DNA of 64,000 bases from Icerya purchasi (Eukaryota; Arthropoda; Insecta; Hemiptera; Monophlebidae), in assembly GCA_039619475.1 (NCBI GenBank), contig CM077116.1:174559863-174623862 (forward strand), written 5' to 3'. This document shows, one piece after another, positions 1 to 9,782 of the stretch. The position numbers were made by a program, and so were the translations under genes. Under the pieces are notes generated by a model. That model was not told where the DNA came from, made no database searches, and worked only from the letters and a program-made list of their open reading frames with translations. Each line of letters opens with the position of its first letter. Positions within the stretch are counted from its first letter, which is position 1.

Positions 1-785
1 TTTGTGCAATTGACTTCATCAAATTCGTCCAGCTTTCTCTTTGTTTGAGTAAATTTATTTGGCGTTCTTGCTTAAAGTTTATTAGATTTTCTTGCGAGGG
101 ATTTCTTTTAAACTTACGTAAAACTTTTTTCCTGTCATTAATTGTTATTTTTAGTTCATTCGCACCACCATGGTACTGTTTTTTTTTTTTTTGGAGTTTT
201 ATTGGATGATTTTGGAATGCTTTCTTGGACGGTTTTTATAACGGAATCAGTAAACATTTTGACAATAGTTTCGACCTCGTTCACTTCAAAAAATTCAGGA
301 GTTTCGTTTGAAAACTCCGATTGTTGAAATAGGTCTCTATAAAGGTTTCAATTAGCTTTGTTTATTTGCCATTTGAGTTGTTTACCGGGAGTTTGGTTTT
401 GGGTTTGAAATGACATGCAAATACTAATGGGAACGTGATCACTAAAGTACAAATCATCTTGTACTGACCGTTGTAGAAAATGTGCTATATTTATAGAAGA
501 AAATGACTGATCGATTGCCGATGTTTTGCCGTTTGATAAGTTGAAATTTTTTGTTAAGAATTTATCGATAATATTTCCGCGATTATTTGAAGAGCTTGAT
601 CCCCATGTGTATGAGTGTGCGTTAAAGTCACCTAACACTATATATGAAGAAGGGAGTTGCTTAAATAGCTGTTCTAGCTCGTCGACAGTTATTTGTTTCT
701 TTGTTCCTTCAAATATCAATAAAACTCCGGAACTGTTTAGAATTGTTTTGAATCGAATTTTCAAGTTTATGTACAACTTTAGCAT
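1..785 (-). pseudogene. Non-LTR retrotransposon ORF2 relic: EEP endonuclease domain and linker, runs off the left edge
   Basis: The minus strand encodes the C-terminal half of an apurinic-type (EEP) endonuclease, the enzyme LINEs use to nick target DNA. The motifs GDFNAH (catalytic D and N) and, about 80 residues on, SDHVPI (catalytic D-H) are visible, with WGS...NRG between them as in RNase H-bearing LINEs. The usual AIDL motif reads AIDQ, a likely loss of function. The frame breaks near 350. The linker then continues in another frame, including a VPWW motif next to an expanded A-run at 180-193 and a basic RKFKRNPSQ-type stretch, down to base 1. No RT is seen before the edge. It could belong to LINE-B or LINE-D, whose endonuclease parts are not otherwise present here. 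The EEP identity is clear; the family is not. Confidence 0.8.
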
Positions 786-2117
786 GCTCTAATTAATCTC
801 GTATATTTTCGTCCGCCTTTTTTAGCTCATCTGCAAGCTTTTGTGAAAAGCTCCTTTTACATTCACCATTTCAATAGTCTTATAATTTACATGGTTAACA
901 ATAACGGCGGGTAGACTGTCGTAACGTTTTCCTGATCTTTTACAAATATTTCATGTTAGTTCCCGTAATTCCCCTCGATTGTATCAAAAAAAAAAAATAA
1001 TAATAATATCTTTTACATTTGAAAAAACTTTAAATTAAACTTCATTAAAAAAATATATTAAAATTATTTATATAATTACCGACATGTTTCCGGAGCACAG
1101 TCCCCATAAACATGGTAATAGACCATGTTAGAAATTATTTATAGCCAACGTTTGGCGTAGCATTTCTCATCGTCAGAGCAAAACAAAAGCTCAAATTTTC
1201 CTCCGATGATGAATAGAGAATTTTGTTAGTGAGTTTATACCGAAAATGTGTGGTTAATATTAAAAACCTCACGAAAATTTACGCTTATTTATAATTACGC
1301 ATTTTCAAGTCACATGACGAAATGTTGATAATTGTAAAAAAATCTAAGCTCTGCTTTACAAAAAAGAAAATTCTATTTATGCTCCTTAAAAATCTAAAAT
1401 TTAGATTAATATTTAGTAAAAGAAAATTTTTCGGAAATCTCTCGAATATTAGCTTTCTAGATCAAATTTGATGTTGAGAAATTCGAACTGTTGCCGAAGC
1501 AAAAGCAGAAATTCGTCTGATTTTAAAAATGCACAAAAAGTAAAGATTAGCCGTATCTTTATCTTCGTAAATTGCAAAAGTTGTAGGTAGGATATGAATT
1601 ATTTATAATACCGTACTACAAAGAAAATTCGTTTATCGCACGCTATTGTCACTGAAATTTCAGTCAAGCCCGTTCAGTTCTTGCATAAAATTACCAAGTC
1701 TGCACACCGACGACTATCGTGAATATATGTTCCGCTTAATACGCAAAACCGTTTTCAGCTATGAATATAAGGGAGAAAAAATTATAATTCGAATGTGTAC
1801 CTTTTTTTGTCTTATAGCGGTTAAAAAGAAAAACAGGGAAAAACACCGACAGTACTTAGTAATGACGAAGAGAAAAGGTATCAGAGGATTATTTTTAACA
1901 TTATATCGGAGAAAACGGTCAACTCGTATTTGAAGCAAAAAAGTTTTAAAGGATGATAAAGGTTCCACTTTTCCGATGATTTTTACCTGCAGCAACTTTA
2001 TTGAACAAATCGGTTTTTTGGCTTTTTGTTTTTTTTTGTTTTTTTGTTCTATTGCACTAGCTTAAATCTTTTTGCTAAAAGATACGTTGTTCTGTAGACA
2101 ACGGCAAAATTGCGCGA
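786..2117. other. AT-rich stretch without recognisable gene
   Basis: The first about 130 bases may continue the 5' part of the upstream LINE relic in broken frames. Next comes low-complexity AT sequence with an AAT-like tract near 990-1005. An open frame of about 95 codons at 1646-1933 has no recognisable motif and looks like chance. A T-rich run lies at 2020-2047. I see nothing else that can be assigned. Confidence 0.5.
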
Positions 2118-4305
2118 CAATGTCCATCCTCTACTCTTTTTGATTTGATGCTTTCCTTTGTTTCCTCTGCCGAACGGTCACACTTTTTCCTCATTCTGCC
2201 ACTAGACTAATCTTTCGTGGATTACCGCAGAGTTCCTACCTTAGTCCAACTTTTGTCAATTTATATTTTATCAAAATTGCATCTTTGTTCCTAAATTCTT
2301 TATCCCTTTTCCTTTCAGACGACATCCTCATTTATTTCTCTCATCGCAACTTCCGGCCGGCTAACTCCCAACTTCAAAACTCCTTAATTTCATCGGATAA
2401 CGCTCTATCCAACATGCATCTTTTCATCTCCTCTACTAAGTTTTCTACTGTCGTCTTTACACTGCGCCCTTTTATTCCTTCCCTAATTGACCTGGTCTTA
2501 AATAATGGCCCAATCCCTCTTACTTCCTCCTTTCGTTATTTGGGTGTTTTTCTAGATAGTTTACTTCCCTTCCACGACCATATTAATCGTCTATACCGGT
2601 CCTCCTTCAAAACACTCGACCTCATTAAATTCCTTTCTCACACTGACTGCGCAGGTGATTCTGTGATCCTGCTTATATTTTACAAATCTTTTATTCGCTC
2701 TTTTTTTGATTACTGTTCCTACATATATTTATGGTAATTCTTCTAGATCCTTTCTGTCTAAGCTCGATCGGATCCAAAAATACATATCTCCCCGCCTCTG
2801 TCTTAGAGCCCGGAAGTCTACTCCTATCCCAACTCTTAAGTGTAACTTCAAGACTTAATTGTAGGAAGATACATTATATTTCTAGTTTTAATTTAAGCAT
2901 ATTATTCGGTTTTTTGGTTTCTTTTAATTCAAGTTTCAATATTGTTTTATTTATATTTAAATATATTCATCCCACCGTTTGGATTGGGGAAAAAACAACT
3001 ATTCAACTCTGTACGCTAAATCTCACATTCCTCCTCTTTTTCTTCGACATTCCTGCTTAGGTTATCGTTTCCACATCAAACGGTTGTCAATTTTCTCTTG
3101 CTCTCTTATTCCTTCTTATTCCTTCGTCTTACATAACTGGCGATTTTCTGCTAACAAAACACCTATTCTATCTCTTATCTCTGGCCTTTAGTTTTCTCCG
3201 TTTATCTACACTCACGATGAACTCCTATATTTCTCCTTCAATTTTTTTTGCTCTTTTCTTCATCCTATTGACTGCTTTTATTCTCCTATTCCTCCCAAAC
3301 CTATTCTTCATCATGTTGTTAGATCAGAATTTCTACAGAATCGTTAGCTCTTTTTTCCCCAATCATTTTTCGATCTTCACCGATGGCTCCAAAGGGCCCA
3401 ATGGTGTATTCACGTTTTTTTTCTGTCTTTCTCTAAATTACGTCGAGTCCTTTAAACTTCCTTCCTTTTGCTTAATTTTTTTTATAGCTGAGTCTTCTGC
3501 TATTCTGCGTGCCCTTCTTTTTATCAGATCTTCACCTGTCTCTCGCAATCTCCTTATCCTGTCGAATGCTCAAAGCGTGCCGAAAGCTATCGTATCTCCT
3601 CCCCCTTTTCAGTCAACCGACTACGTCATTCTTTTTATCTTGATCTCTACCTTTCACACTTAATCTAATTTCTTTTGGATTCCTATCCATGCCGGAATCG
3701 AGGAAAATGAGTTAGTTGACTCATTCACTCGATTACCTTCCTCTTCTGGTAGATTTCTTCCTGTTTTTTCGGCGTCCAATATTACGCTTCTGTCTTCTGC
3801 TGCTCATCCCAAACTATGGTTTAATTCCTACGTCTCCTCATTCTCCAACCCAGATTCCTTTTTCTTGTCTTTTCAACTTTCCCTTCCACGCTTCCCCCTA
3901 ATTTTTTATTTTTCCTTCTGTGCACCACTCACATCTCTCTGCGATTTTCCGCCAGCGTTTTGAGCACAGTTTGTTTCCCTCCTCGCTTTTCCGTTGTTCT
4001 CTCGTGCCTTCTCCTTTCAATCCGTTGCACTCCTCGAGCAACCAATTCATTTGCAATTCGATCATATAATGCTCGGTTGTCCTTTTCGCTTTCAGCTGAA
4101 TAAGCTTCTTTTTATTCCTTCCCTTTACCAATCGGTATTGCCACTCCATACCGGGCTTCATTCATTCTCTCCCTTCCTTCCCCTACTGTTATCCTAGCTT
4201 TTGATTCTTTTCCGTCGGCTCTCTCCGATTATGTAAGGATTTGATTCTCTCTTGTCCTTCTGTCCCGTTGTTCTTAGGTCACTACTTGTGTTGACAAACC
4301 CATAA
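2118..4305 (+). pseudogene. LINE-A copy 1: decayed RT, RNase H and 3' end
   Basis: This is a plus-strand relic of the window's dominant LINE family. A broken frame near 2215-2330 still shows a GLPQ-like segment and the DDILIY core of RT motif C (usually FADD). Next come the RYLGV segment (2535-2555) and the thumb-like YKSFIRS...DYC region near 2685. In other frames an RNase H domain follows: FTDGSKG near 3377, AESSAILRA near 3488 and a WIP.HAGIEENELVDS segment near 3680-3725. These match LINE-A copy 3 (11.2-13.3 kb) block by block. The 3' end reads GTGTTGACAAACCC followed by an A-rich tail at 4303-4330. Many stops and frame changes make it non-functional. The 5' part (endonuclease, RT motifs before B) is missing or unrecognisable. 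Confidence 0.85.
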
Positions 4306-5344
4306 AAAAAAAAAAAACAAAGGAAAAAAAAAATTGCTTTGTTAAAAAGAAATTTGAACCGAAATCCGTTATAATTTAACTAAAGCGAAATCATTATTCT
4401 ATGATGAAAATAAACGTTCTAATAATTTGCACTTGCCCATCGGTTTTCTGAACTCATTGTCGCACAAATATACATATATTCGTTGTTTACAATTCACTTT
4501 ACTCGAAGCTCCGTTTGTTTCCCCAAAATAAGCCGAGAATCATCTTCGCCGATAAATTTAGCCATACACGTTGTGGTCTGGGAATTACGCTATAACACTA
4601 ATACGTGTATATATTCCCGCACGCGGAATGACCTCTACTCTTAAATACACGAACAACAAACAGCCACTTTCCGATAAAAAAAAAAAAGCAAAGGTTCGCT
4701 CATCATTGATGAATTTTTGGGAAGAATTTATTTATAAAGAAATTAATTAACACTTGCTTCTTTAGTGAGGAAAAAAATCGCAAAAACAAAACATTAATCG
4801 TTAATTTGTATAACCCGATAAATTAATTACAGGCTAATTTTTTAAAAATGGATAAACGGAACAACTCCCATGAGCCCGACGTTAGAATTTATTTGTATCG
4901 TGTTATTTCTATCACGAAACAAACTGCAAAACTATTATACAAATTCGAAATTTGAAAAGATATGTCGCAGTTTGCTAAAATACGCTTGAAGGTTTCTAAT
5001 ATTTCCGCATAATTCATTACCCACATCGCCAGAGGAGTCAATTATCCGTCAGGCAAAATTTGATTACCGAAATGAAAATACAATCGCATACATTAAAAGG
5101 GTGTGTAAAATTTTTGGAAAAACACCGGATTTTTAAAACCGTCATTTTTCAACACACTACTTTCAATACGTAGATATGTCAGCTGTGGCACGCGTTTCCT
5201 TCCGTTCAATTGAGCTGAATTACAGACTTTGGAGTTTTAATTCGCGATAGTTCTACAGATGCCGTCAAAATATTTACGTCGTGATGTCGCTCAGTTTAAA
5301 TATCGTTATTTCCGCTGGAAATTTTAAGGAAATCATGAAAACTT
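4306..5344. other. AT-rich stretch without recognisable gene
   Basis: After the LINE-A tail the sequence is AT-rich with scattered A-runs (4320, 4680). No coding motif, RNA gene or clear repeat was recognised. Confidence 0.5.
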
Positions 5345-5530
5345 AAAAATATATATGCAAGGAACTTCTTCTTCTTCTTCTGGAGTCGTCTTCGCTATCG
5401 AAGGTTGCCGTCCACATCTTTCACCACTTTGATCCGTGCTTTTCGGTCTCGTGCCAGATGGAAAAGTCTTCCTGTCTCGGTAACGGCCATCCATTTTTGG
5501 ATGTTGGAAATCCATGACGTTCTTCTACGG
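5345..5530 (-). pseudogene. LINE-C 3' fragment: C-terminus of an endonuclease-reverse transcriptase with (GAA)n tail
   Basis: On the minus strand one frame reads RRRTSWISNIQKW followed by ARDRKARIKVV. This is the pattern seen at the very C-terminus of insect endonuclease/RT LINEs, where a basic SW..NI..W motif precedes an A-D/E-R helix. After a stop comes a (GAA)n tract (5364-5381 as CTT on the plus strand), which looks like the element's simple-repeat 3' tail. A second fragment with the same arrangement lies at 41475-41710, and a longer RT piece of similar type at 26355-27030. The fragment is too short for function, and membership in the same family is inferred. Confidence 0.6.
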
Positions 5531-5677
5531 CCAACAAAAATACAAAATAACGTTGGTCGTTTTTTTAATGTTACTTTTTTAAAGACATCTCAAAAAGCAA
5601 AAAAACAAATAGACAGGCAGGGTTAATAAGCGATGTTAAAAAGAATACTATTTCGAGAATTTCTTTCGCTTATACTA

Positions 5678-5725
5678 CAGGATGCGGCAACAAAGTATAT
5701 CATCGTATTTTTCAAATGAGCATAA
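5678..5725 (+). repeat. Left TIR of the rosa-like mariner
   Basis: The terminal motif CGGCAACAAAGT and the inner CAAATGAGCATA are mirrored on the opposite strand at 7848-7892. The TA dinucleotide at 5676-5677 is the expected target site. Confidence 0.8.
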
Positions 5726-6814
5726 CTCCTTCAAAAATTAAGTTAACGTAACTATTTCAACTTCTCTAGGTAGTCTGAATCATTTTTTTAAACATTCAGT
5801 ATGGCAGCACGATAACTGAGTGGACGGTCGCTTAATGCGTTTACACGGTTGAATGTTTTTTTCATCATCACGAACCTTGTGTGGCCGTTGCATGCGATTT
5901 TCGTTCCGAATTTTTTATTGAGTTCAAAAAACCTATACTAACGGGTAAAAAACTTCCTAGAATCTGGGTGGTCAATTTTCAAAAAAAAAAGGCCAGGACC
6001 GCCCAGAACAGTCAGGATGCCACAAAATATCGAACTTGTTCGAAAGTCGTTAGAGAAAAATCCAGCCCGTTCTGCCAGTTTACATGCCCGCAGCTTAAAG
6101 ATATCGGATCATACGGTTCGCCGAATACTTCACGATTCCATCCTTACAACATTGTATACACTCAACGGATTTTAGCTGGCGACTATAAGATACGTTTTAC
6201 GTTTAGCAGAGTAATGATCGAAAAAATTCAGAGCGGCGAAATTCCATTAGAATTGATTAAGATTACATACGAAGCTCACTTCCGTGTAAACGGCGACGTC
6301 AAGAAGGGAAATCTTCGTTAGTGGAGCGCTACCAATCCACATAGTCGTATAATACAGGAGCCACTCGCCAAAGTTAACAGAATAGATTGGAATCGCAGCA
6401 TGGGGTATAATCGGCCTCGATCTCTTTCAAGATACGGTTAACGCAAATAGGTACCGGGAAATGTTGTCAGACTTCGTCGCACCCGCTCTAAGATGTAAGA
6501 GGAAGCTATCGAGAACATGATTTGGAACAGGACGGCGGTACTTGCTATACAACGGGCGAAACAATGACGGTACTCAGACTGCTGTCTGGTAACAATTTAT
6601 TTTCGGGTGGAGCAAACATCATTTGGCCTTCTTATTCTCCCGACTTATCGGCAACTAATTATTTCTTATGGGGCTACCTGAAATCTAAGACGTATGTAAG
6701 CGGACCTAGAGATTTAGAAACTCGAAGAACCGGTCCCGATACCTCTAAATATGTTGAAAGAAGTTTTTGAAAATTTCGAGAAACGCATAAAACATTGTAT
6801 CGAGAAAAATGAAC

Positions 6815-6825
6815 GCCATCTAACT
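6815..6825. repeat. Left target-site duplication of the LINE-B insertion (GCCATCTAACT)
   Basis: The 11-mer GCCATCTAACT directly precedes the T-run (poly(A) on the minus strand) at 6826-6838. It recurs exactly at 7754-7764 on the other side of the LINE. Confidence 0.92.
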
Positions 6826-7753
6826 TTTTTTTTTTTTTCCCCTAAGATTGTATATGAGGGTTTCCATGTGCCGTGTTTAACTACTGGGGCTATTACAGCA
6901 CATGGAGCCTACTTAAAGGGATTAAACGCGATAGTACAGATCGCTGCTCCGCATGTAAGCTAATACAGCTGCGACCGCGGGCGGAGCATTTGACAGTATC
7001 GTAGAAGTAGAGGAAGTGGTGAAGTGCATGGATCGTGGTACTGCAAAAGAGGGACATTCGAGAAGTAGGTGATTGGTGGATGGGGCGCTCGGTTGACTAC
7101 AAAAGGGGCAGACATTTGGGGGTTCCTGGCTCGTGAATATGTAGCCGTGCGAGAGGGTTGTATGTCCTATTCGGAGACGATTCAGGACAGAAAAATCTCT
7201 GCGGGAAACTCCGTCTGTGGGCCACCAAGGCTCCGTGGTTGTTTTTATGCTTCGGAGAAATGTACTTGAAGATCTCCATTCCTGTTGCCATTCTTCTCCA
7301 GTTTGCTGCATAAATAAATGAGCCAATGTAGGGGGAAGAGGGGGGTTGTGTGGCATTGGAGAGAACAATGTCGCCTGAGCTGCTCGATTGACACGCTCAT
7401 TGCCTGGAATCCCAACATGAGCCGACACCCATAGGAAGGACATTTCGGAGTTTAAATGTGATAACCTGTATAATAGGTAATGTACCTTCCTTACCAAAGG
7501 GTTGTTGGATTTAATCCCCGAGATGAGTTGAAGGGAGTTTAGAGAGTCAGTTATGAGTAGGGCCTTTTGGGACTGGGGGTTGCTATCGGTATAGTGTTGG
7601 ATGCAAAAGACTATCGCGTATATTTCAGCGTCCAGTGCTGTACAGCAATCGTGCAGTCTAACTGACTCTGCTGCCCCTGAGACTTCGAAGGAGCATGCCG
7701 CCGGTGACTGATAACCTATTGCCTTCGCTCCATCTGTGTAGAGGCATGCATAT
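6826..7753 (-). mobile_element. LINE-B copy 1: 5'-truncated RNase H-bearing non-LTR retrotransposon
   Basis: This is a minus-strand insertion flanked by an exact 11-bp duplication. Its 3' end is a poly(A) (T-run 6826-6838) preceded by a 3' UTR containing CCATGTGCTGTAATA, shared with LINE-B copy 2 near 9840. The 5' end is truncated just before the first catalytic Asp of RNase H (YTDGAK), so RT and endonuclease are absent. It lies inside the last codons of the mariner transposase and therefore post-dates that element. Confidence 0.93.
6922..7753 (-). pseudogene. LINE-B RNase H and C-terminal Cys/His domain (truncated ORF2)
   Basis: About 277 codons are open without a stop. RNase H removes the RNA strand after reverse transcription. 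Catalytic positions seen are D in LYTDGAK, E in LDAEIYA and D in LITDSLNSL; the last segment reads GNERVNRAA with Asn in place of the usual Asp. A C-terminal CPFCS...NHLLLEC motif (C-x2-C...H-x4-C) follows, as in I-like LINEs. The apparent ATG at the start lies in the target-site duplication, not in the element. A single domain without RT is not expected to be mobile. The open frame suggests a fairly young insertion. Confidence 0.85.
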
Positions 7754-7764
7754 GCCATCTAACT
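7754..7764. repeat. Right target-site duplication of the LINE-B insertion
   Basis: Exact copy of GCCATCTAACT at 6815-6825. The mariner sequence, including its transposase stop at 7777-7779, resumes immediately after it. Confidence 0.92.
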
Positions 7765-7847
7765 GATATCACAATTTAAATAAATAAGGTAAAAAAACAA
7801 ATATGTTCGTATTTTGTAAAAATAAAAAAAATTTCCCCGGAACGTTT

Positions 7848-7894
7848 TGTTCTATGTTCATTTGAAATACTAAACACTTTGTTACCGCCCCTTG
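7848..7894 (-). repeat. Right TIR of the rosa-like mariner
   Basis: The reverse complement reads CGGTAACAAAGTGTTTAG then TATTTCAAATGAACATAG, matching the left end at 5678-5725 with small gaps. Confidence 0.8.
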
Positions 7895-8093
7895 TCTTCA
7901 CGCTACAAACAATCGTAATGTAGCGAATTACGGGCATACTGAGCGTGATTTAAATTATACAGTGCAACAAAAACTTTAACGTACACACGAGTTAATTCAC
8001 CAACCGGGAATTTAAAATCCTCCTCATTGATGCAAAATAAATCAACTTCTGGTTTAGAAATTGAGAATTAATTAGTTAATTATTAAATAGCCT

Positions 8094-9060
8094 TTAGGAC
8101 AGAAATTTGCAAATAATTGTCTCCCCACCACATATGGAAACGAAGTATTCGATAAGATTTACCGTTTCATCTTGATTTCCAGCAAAAGCTGTTGATATTG
8201 ATCCATTTGCTAGGTTACGTATAAGACAAATAGTCGATGATATTGATAAGCGTTTAGGAGAGGGCGAGTATCTAGAGAACCATGGGCGGGTAGAAAGAGA
8301 TGACCGAATAGGGAGACTAAAGTAGCCAGATGTAAAAAATGAAGAGCAATAGGAGTTGAGCCAAACTGAAAAAAAAAACAACATTATGAGCTGAAAATGC
8401 GTCCAAAAATTTGCCACTGGGAATGGAAGCAAAAGAATCCACCGAATTACCTTCAATGGCCAGATGACTGGAAATCCACAGAAGATCGATCTCAAAACAC
8501 AATTAGCATTCGAGATTAGTAATCAGTGATAAGGAATCAAAAAGAACAGCACCTAGAACAGCAATATATTTCGCACAGAAAATTCAACAAATGGATGGAA
8601 GTGTAAAAGATTCAAGGCAGTCTAAAAGTAGCGATCCAACTCCATTTGAACCTTCGGACTGTTAGTGTAGATAGTGGTGTGTATGTAGGAATGAAAGGAC
8701 CTAAAGCATTTGAGATTATTCAATTCTGGCGACATATAAAGAGACAAATTTAGAACAGAACGGTAAAAATAGACATTTAATAAGATCAAGGTAATTAGAA
8801 AAAACGAAAGAGAAATAAGGTAGTTTACCGTGACTGTAAGTATACATAAACGGTGAAAATTGCAGGGATGAAATTGGAGTTTTAATATAATTATATTGCC
8901 ATTTATGAAAGGCAGATGAGTAGGAAGAAACAAGTGAAGAGGAATAAATAGGCAGGCGCTTAATCAAACAGCGATAACCTAACTAAGATAACTACGAACG
9001 AATAGAGTATGGGATTTAGCAAGGATAGCTGGAACCTCAGGGCACACACAGGTATTTTGA
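8094..9060 (-). pseudogene. LINE-A copy 2: decayed thumb/RNase H region
   Basis: Minus-strand relic. Reading from 9060 down: a VPAILAKS-like piece (PIPAILSES in copy 3); IKRLPIYSSSLVSSY with YTYSHGKLPYFS (IKRFSVSSSNLISSY and SYSKLSYFS in copy 3); traces of the RNase H start (NSPKVQME); IDLLWISSHLAIEGNSVDSF near 8450-8500, the last RNase H motif; a PSGKFLDAFSAHN segment shared with LINE-A copy 1 (PSSSGRFLPVFSASN); and RPWFSRYSPSPKR near 8270. Sharing the PSGKF segment puts copies 1 and 2 in one subfamily, apart from copy 3. Stops occur in all frames. No clear poly(A) was seen near 8090. Confidence 0.8.
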
Positions 9061-9782
9061 ATCCATTATACTCTATTCTCTCTTTAGTTCATCTTTGTTT
9101 TTTGTTTTTTTTTAGTATTTATCATTTATAAAAGTAAGTTTGAGTTTTGTACGTTTTAGTTTGTTTTTTATTCGACTGAAATATTAGTTAAATATCCTTT
9201 TCGGCAACTAAAAAAGTTTTTTGCCATTATTAAAGTGCAGAGACCTTCAGATGCTCACTTTACATTCGAAATGGAGTGGAAAACATGAGTTGCAGAAGAG
9301 ACCAATTCTGGCTAATTCTGGCGGAAAATATACATAATAAGAACAGAATTGTGAGGCGAGCGAGATCGAGGAAAATCCTGAAAACGCAATAAGAAAGAAC
9401 AGGTAAATAAAGACAAATCGAGCTAACCTGTTCAGTTCCTATCTTCAAATCGTCGACAATCCGAAAAATCACTACGGAAACTTATTCGCTAACAAATACA
9501 TAAATATACGCGTGCGAGCGTGCATAATGGTAGCACGATACTGCGCGCTGACGTTTTTTTTTTACCTAACAGTGCAGGAAGACGAAAAATGAGAAATAGC
9601 CGTAAAAGGTATCTGACCGCGAGAGTTAATCGAAAAGTAGACCGTTAATAACATCTCAGGTCGTATATAAAAATATAATAAATAAGAATAAAATATGAAA
9701 AAAAGACGGTTAAAATGTGTTTTTTTTTTTTCGGTTAAAATGATACTCGTAGTATGCGGAATACGAATGCGACAATTGGTTA
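9061..9782. other. Stretch without recognisable gene
   Basis: AT-rich sequence with T-runs at 9105 and 9720. Nothing was recognised here, apart from the T-run at 9783 that starts the next LINE. Confidence 0.5.

Larger units (their letters stand above)
5881..7779 (+). pseudogene. Rosa-like mariner transposase, frameshifted and split by a LINE insertion
   Basis: This encodes the transposase that cuts and pastes the element at TA sites. Visible blocks are a helix-turn-helix-like N-terminal region (ART...REKSS, near 5990-6060), FHPYNIV, ITYEAHF (where the family has an SDEAHF-type first catalytic Asp, here Tyr), GIIG-L-F with NRYREML, EQDGGT (second Asp kept), WPSYSPDL-SATNYFLWGYLKS (third acidic position Asn) and ENFEKRIKHCIEKN-ERHLT. 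Frames change at least three times (near 6320, 6520 and 6750). The last block stops at base 6825, where LINE-B was inserted. Beyond the duplicated target at 7765 the same frame gives four residues and a TAA. With two of three catalytic acids lost and several frameshifts it cannot be active. Confidence 0.85.
5678..7894 (+). mobile_element. Rosa-like (DD41D) mariner DNA transposon, dead, interrupted by a LINE-B insertion
   Basis: Imperfect terminal inverted repeats bound the element. The left end reads ACAGGATGCGGCAACAAAGT and the right end, reverse-complemented, ACAAGGGGCGGTAACAAAGT; similarity continues inward through CAAATGARCATA. The left flank is TA and the right flank TC, consistent with a TA duplication and one mutation. 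Without the 928-bp LINE insertion and its 11-bp duplication the element would be about 1.28 kb, the normal size for mariners. The internal sequence encodes a broken transposase. There are 41 residues between the second catalytic Asp and the third acidic position, which fits the DD41D (rosa) group. Confidence 0.85.

Noticed and set aside
5333..5515. 60-codon frame with an acidic EEEEE stretch
   Set aside because: The Glu run is the (GAA)n tract read in frame. The meaningful frame is the neighbouring one with the SWISNIQKW motif.
6751..6963. 70-codon plus-strand frame read as one protein
   Set aside because: It fuses the end of the mariner transposase with antisense LINE 3' UTR across the insertion junction at 6825/6826.
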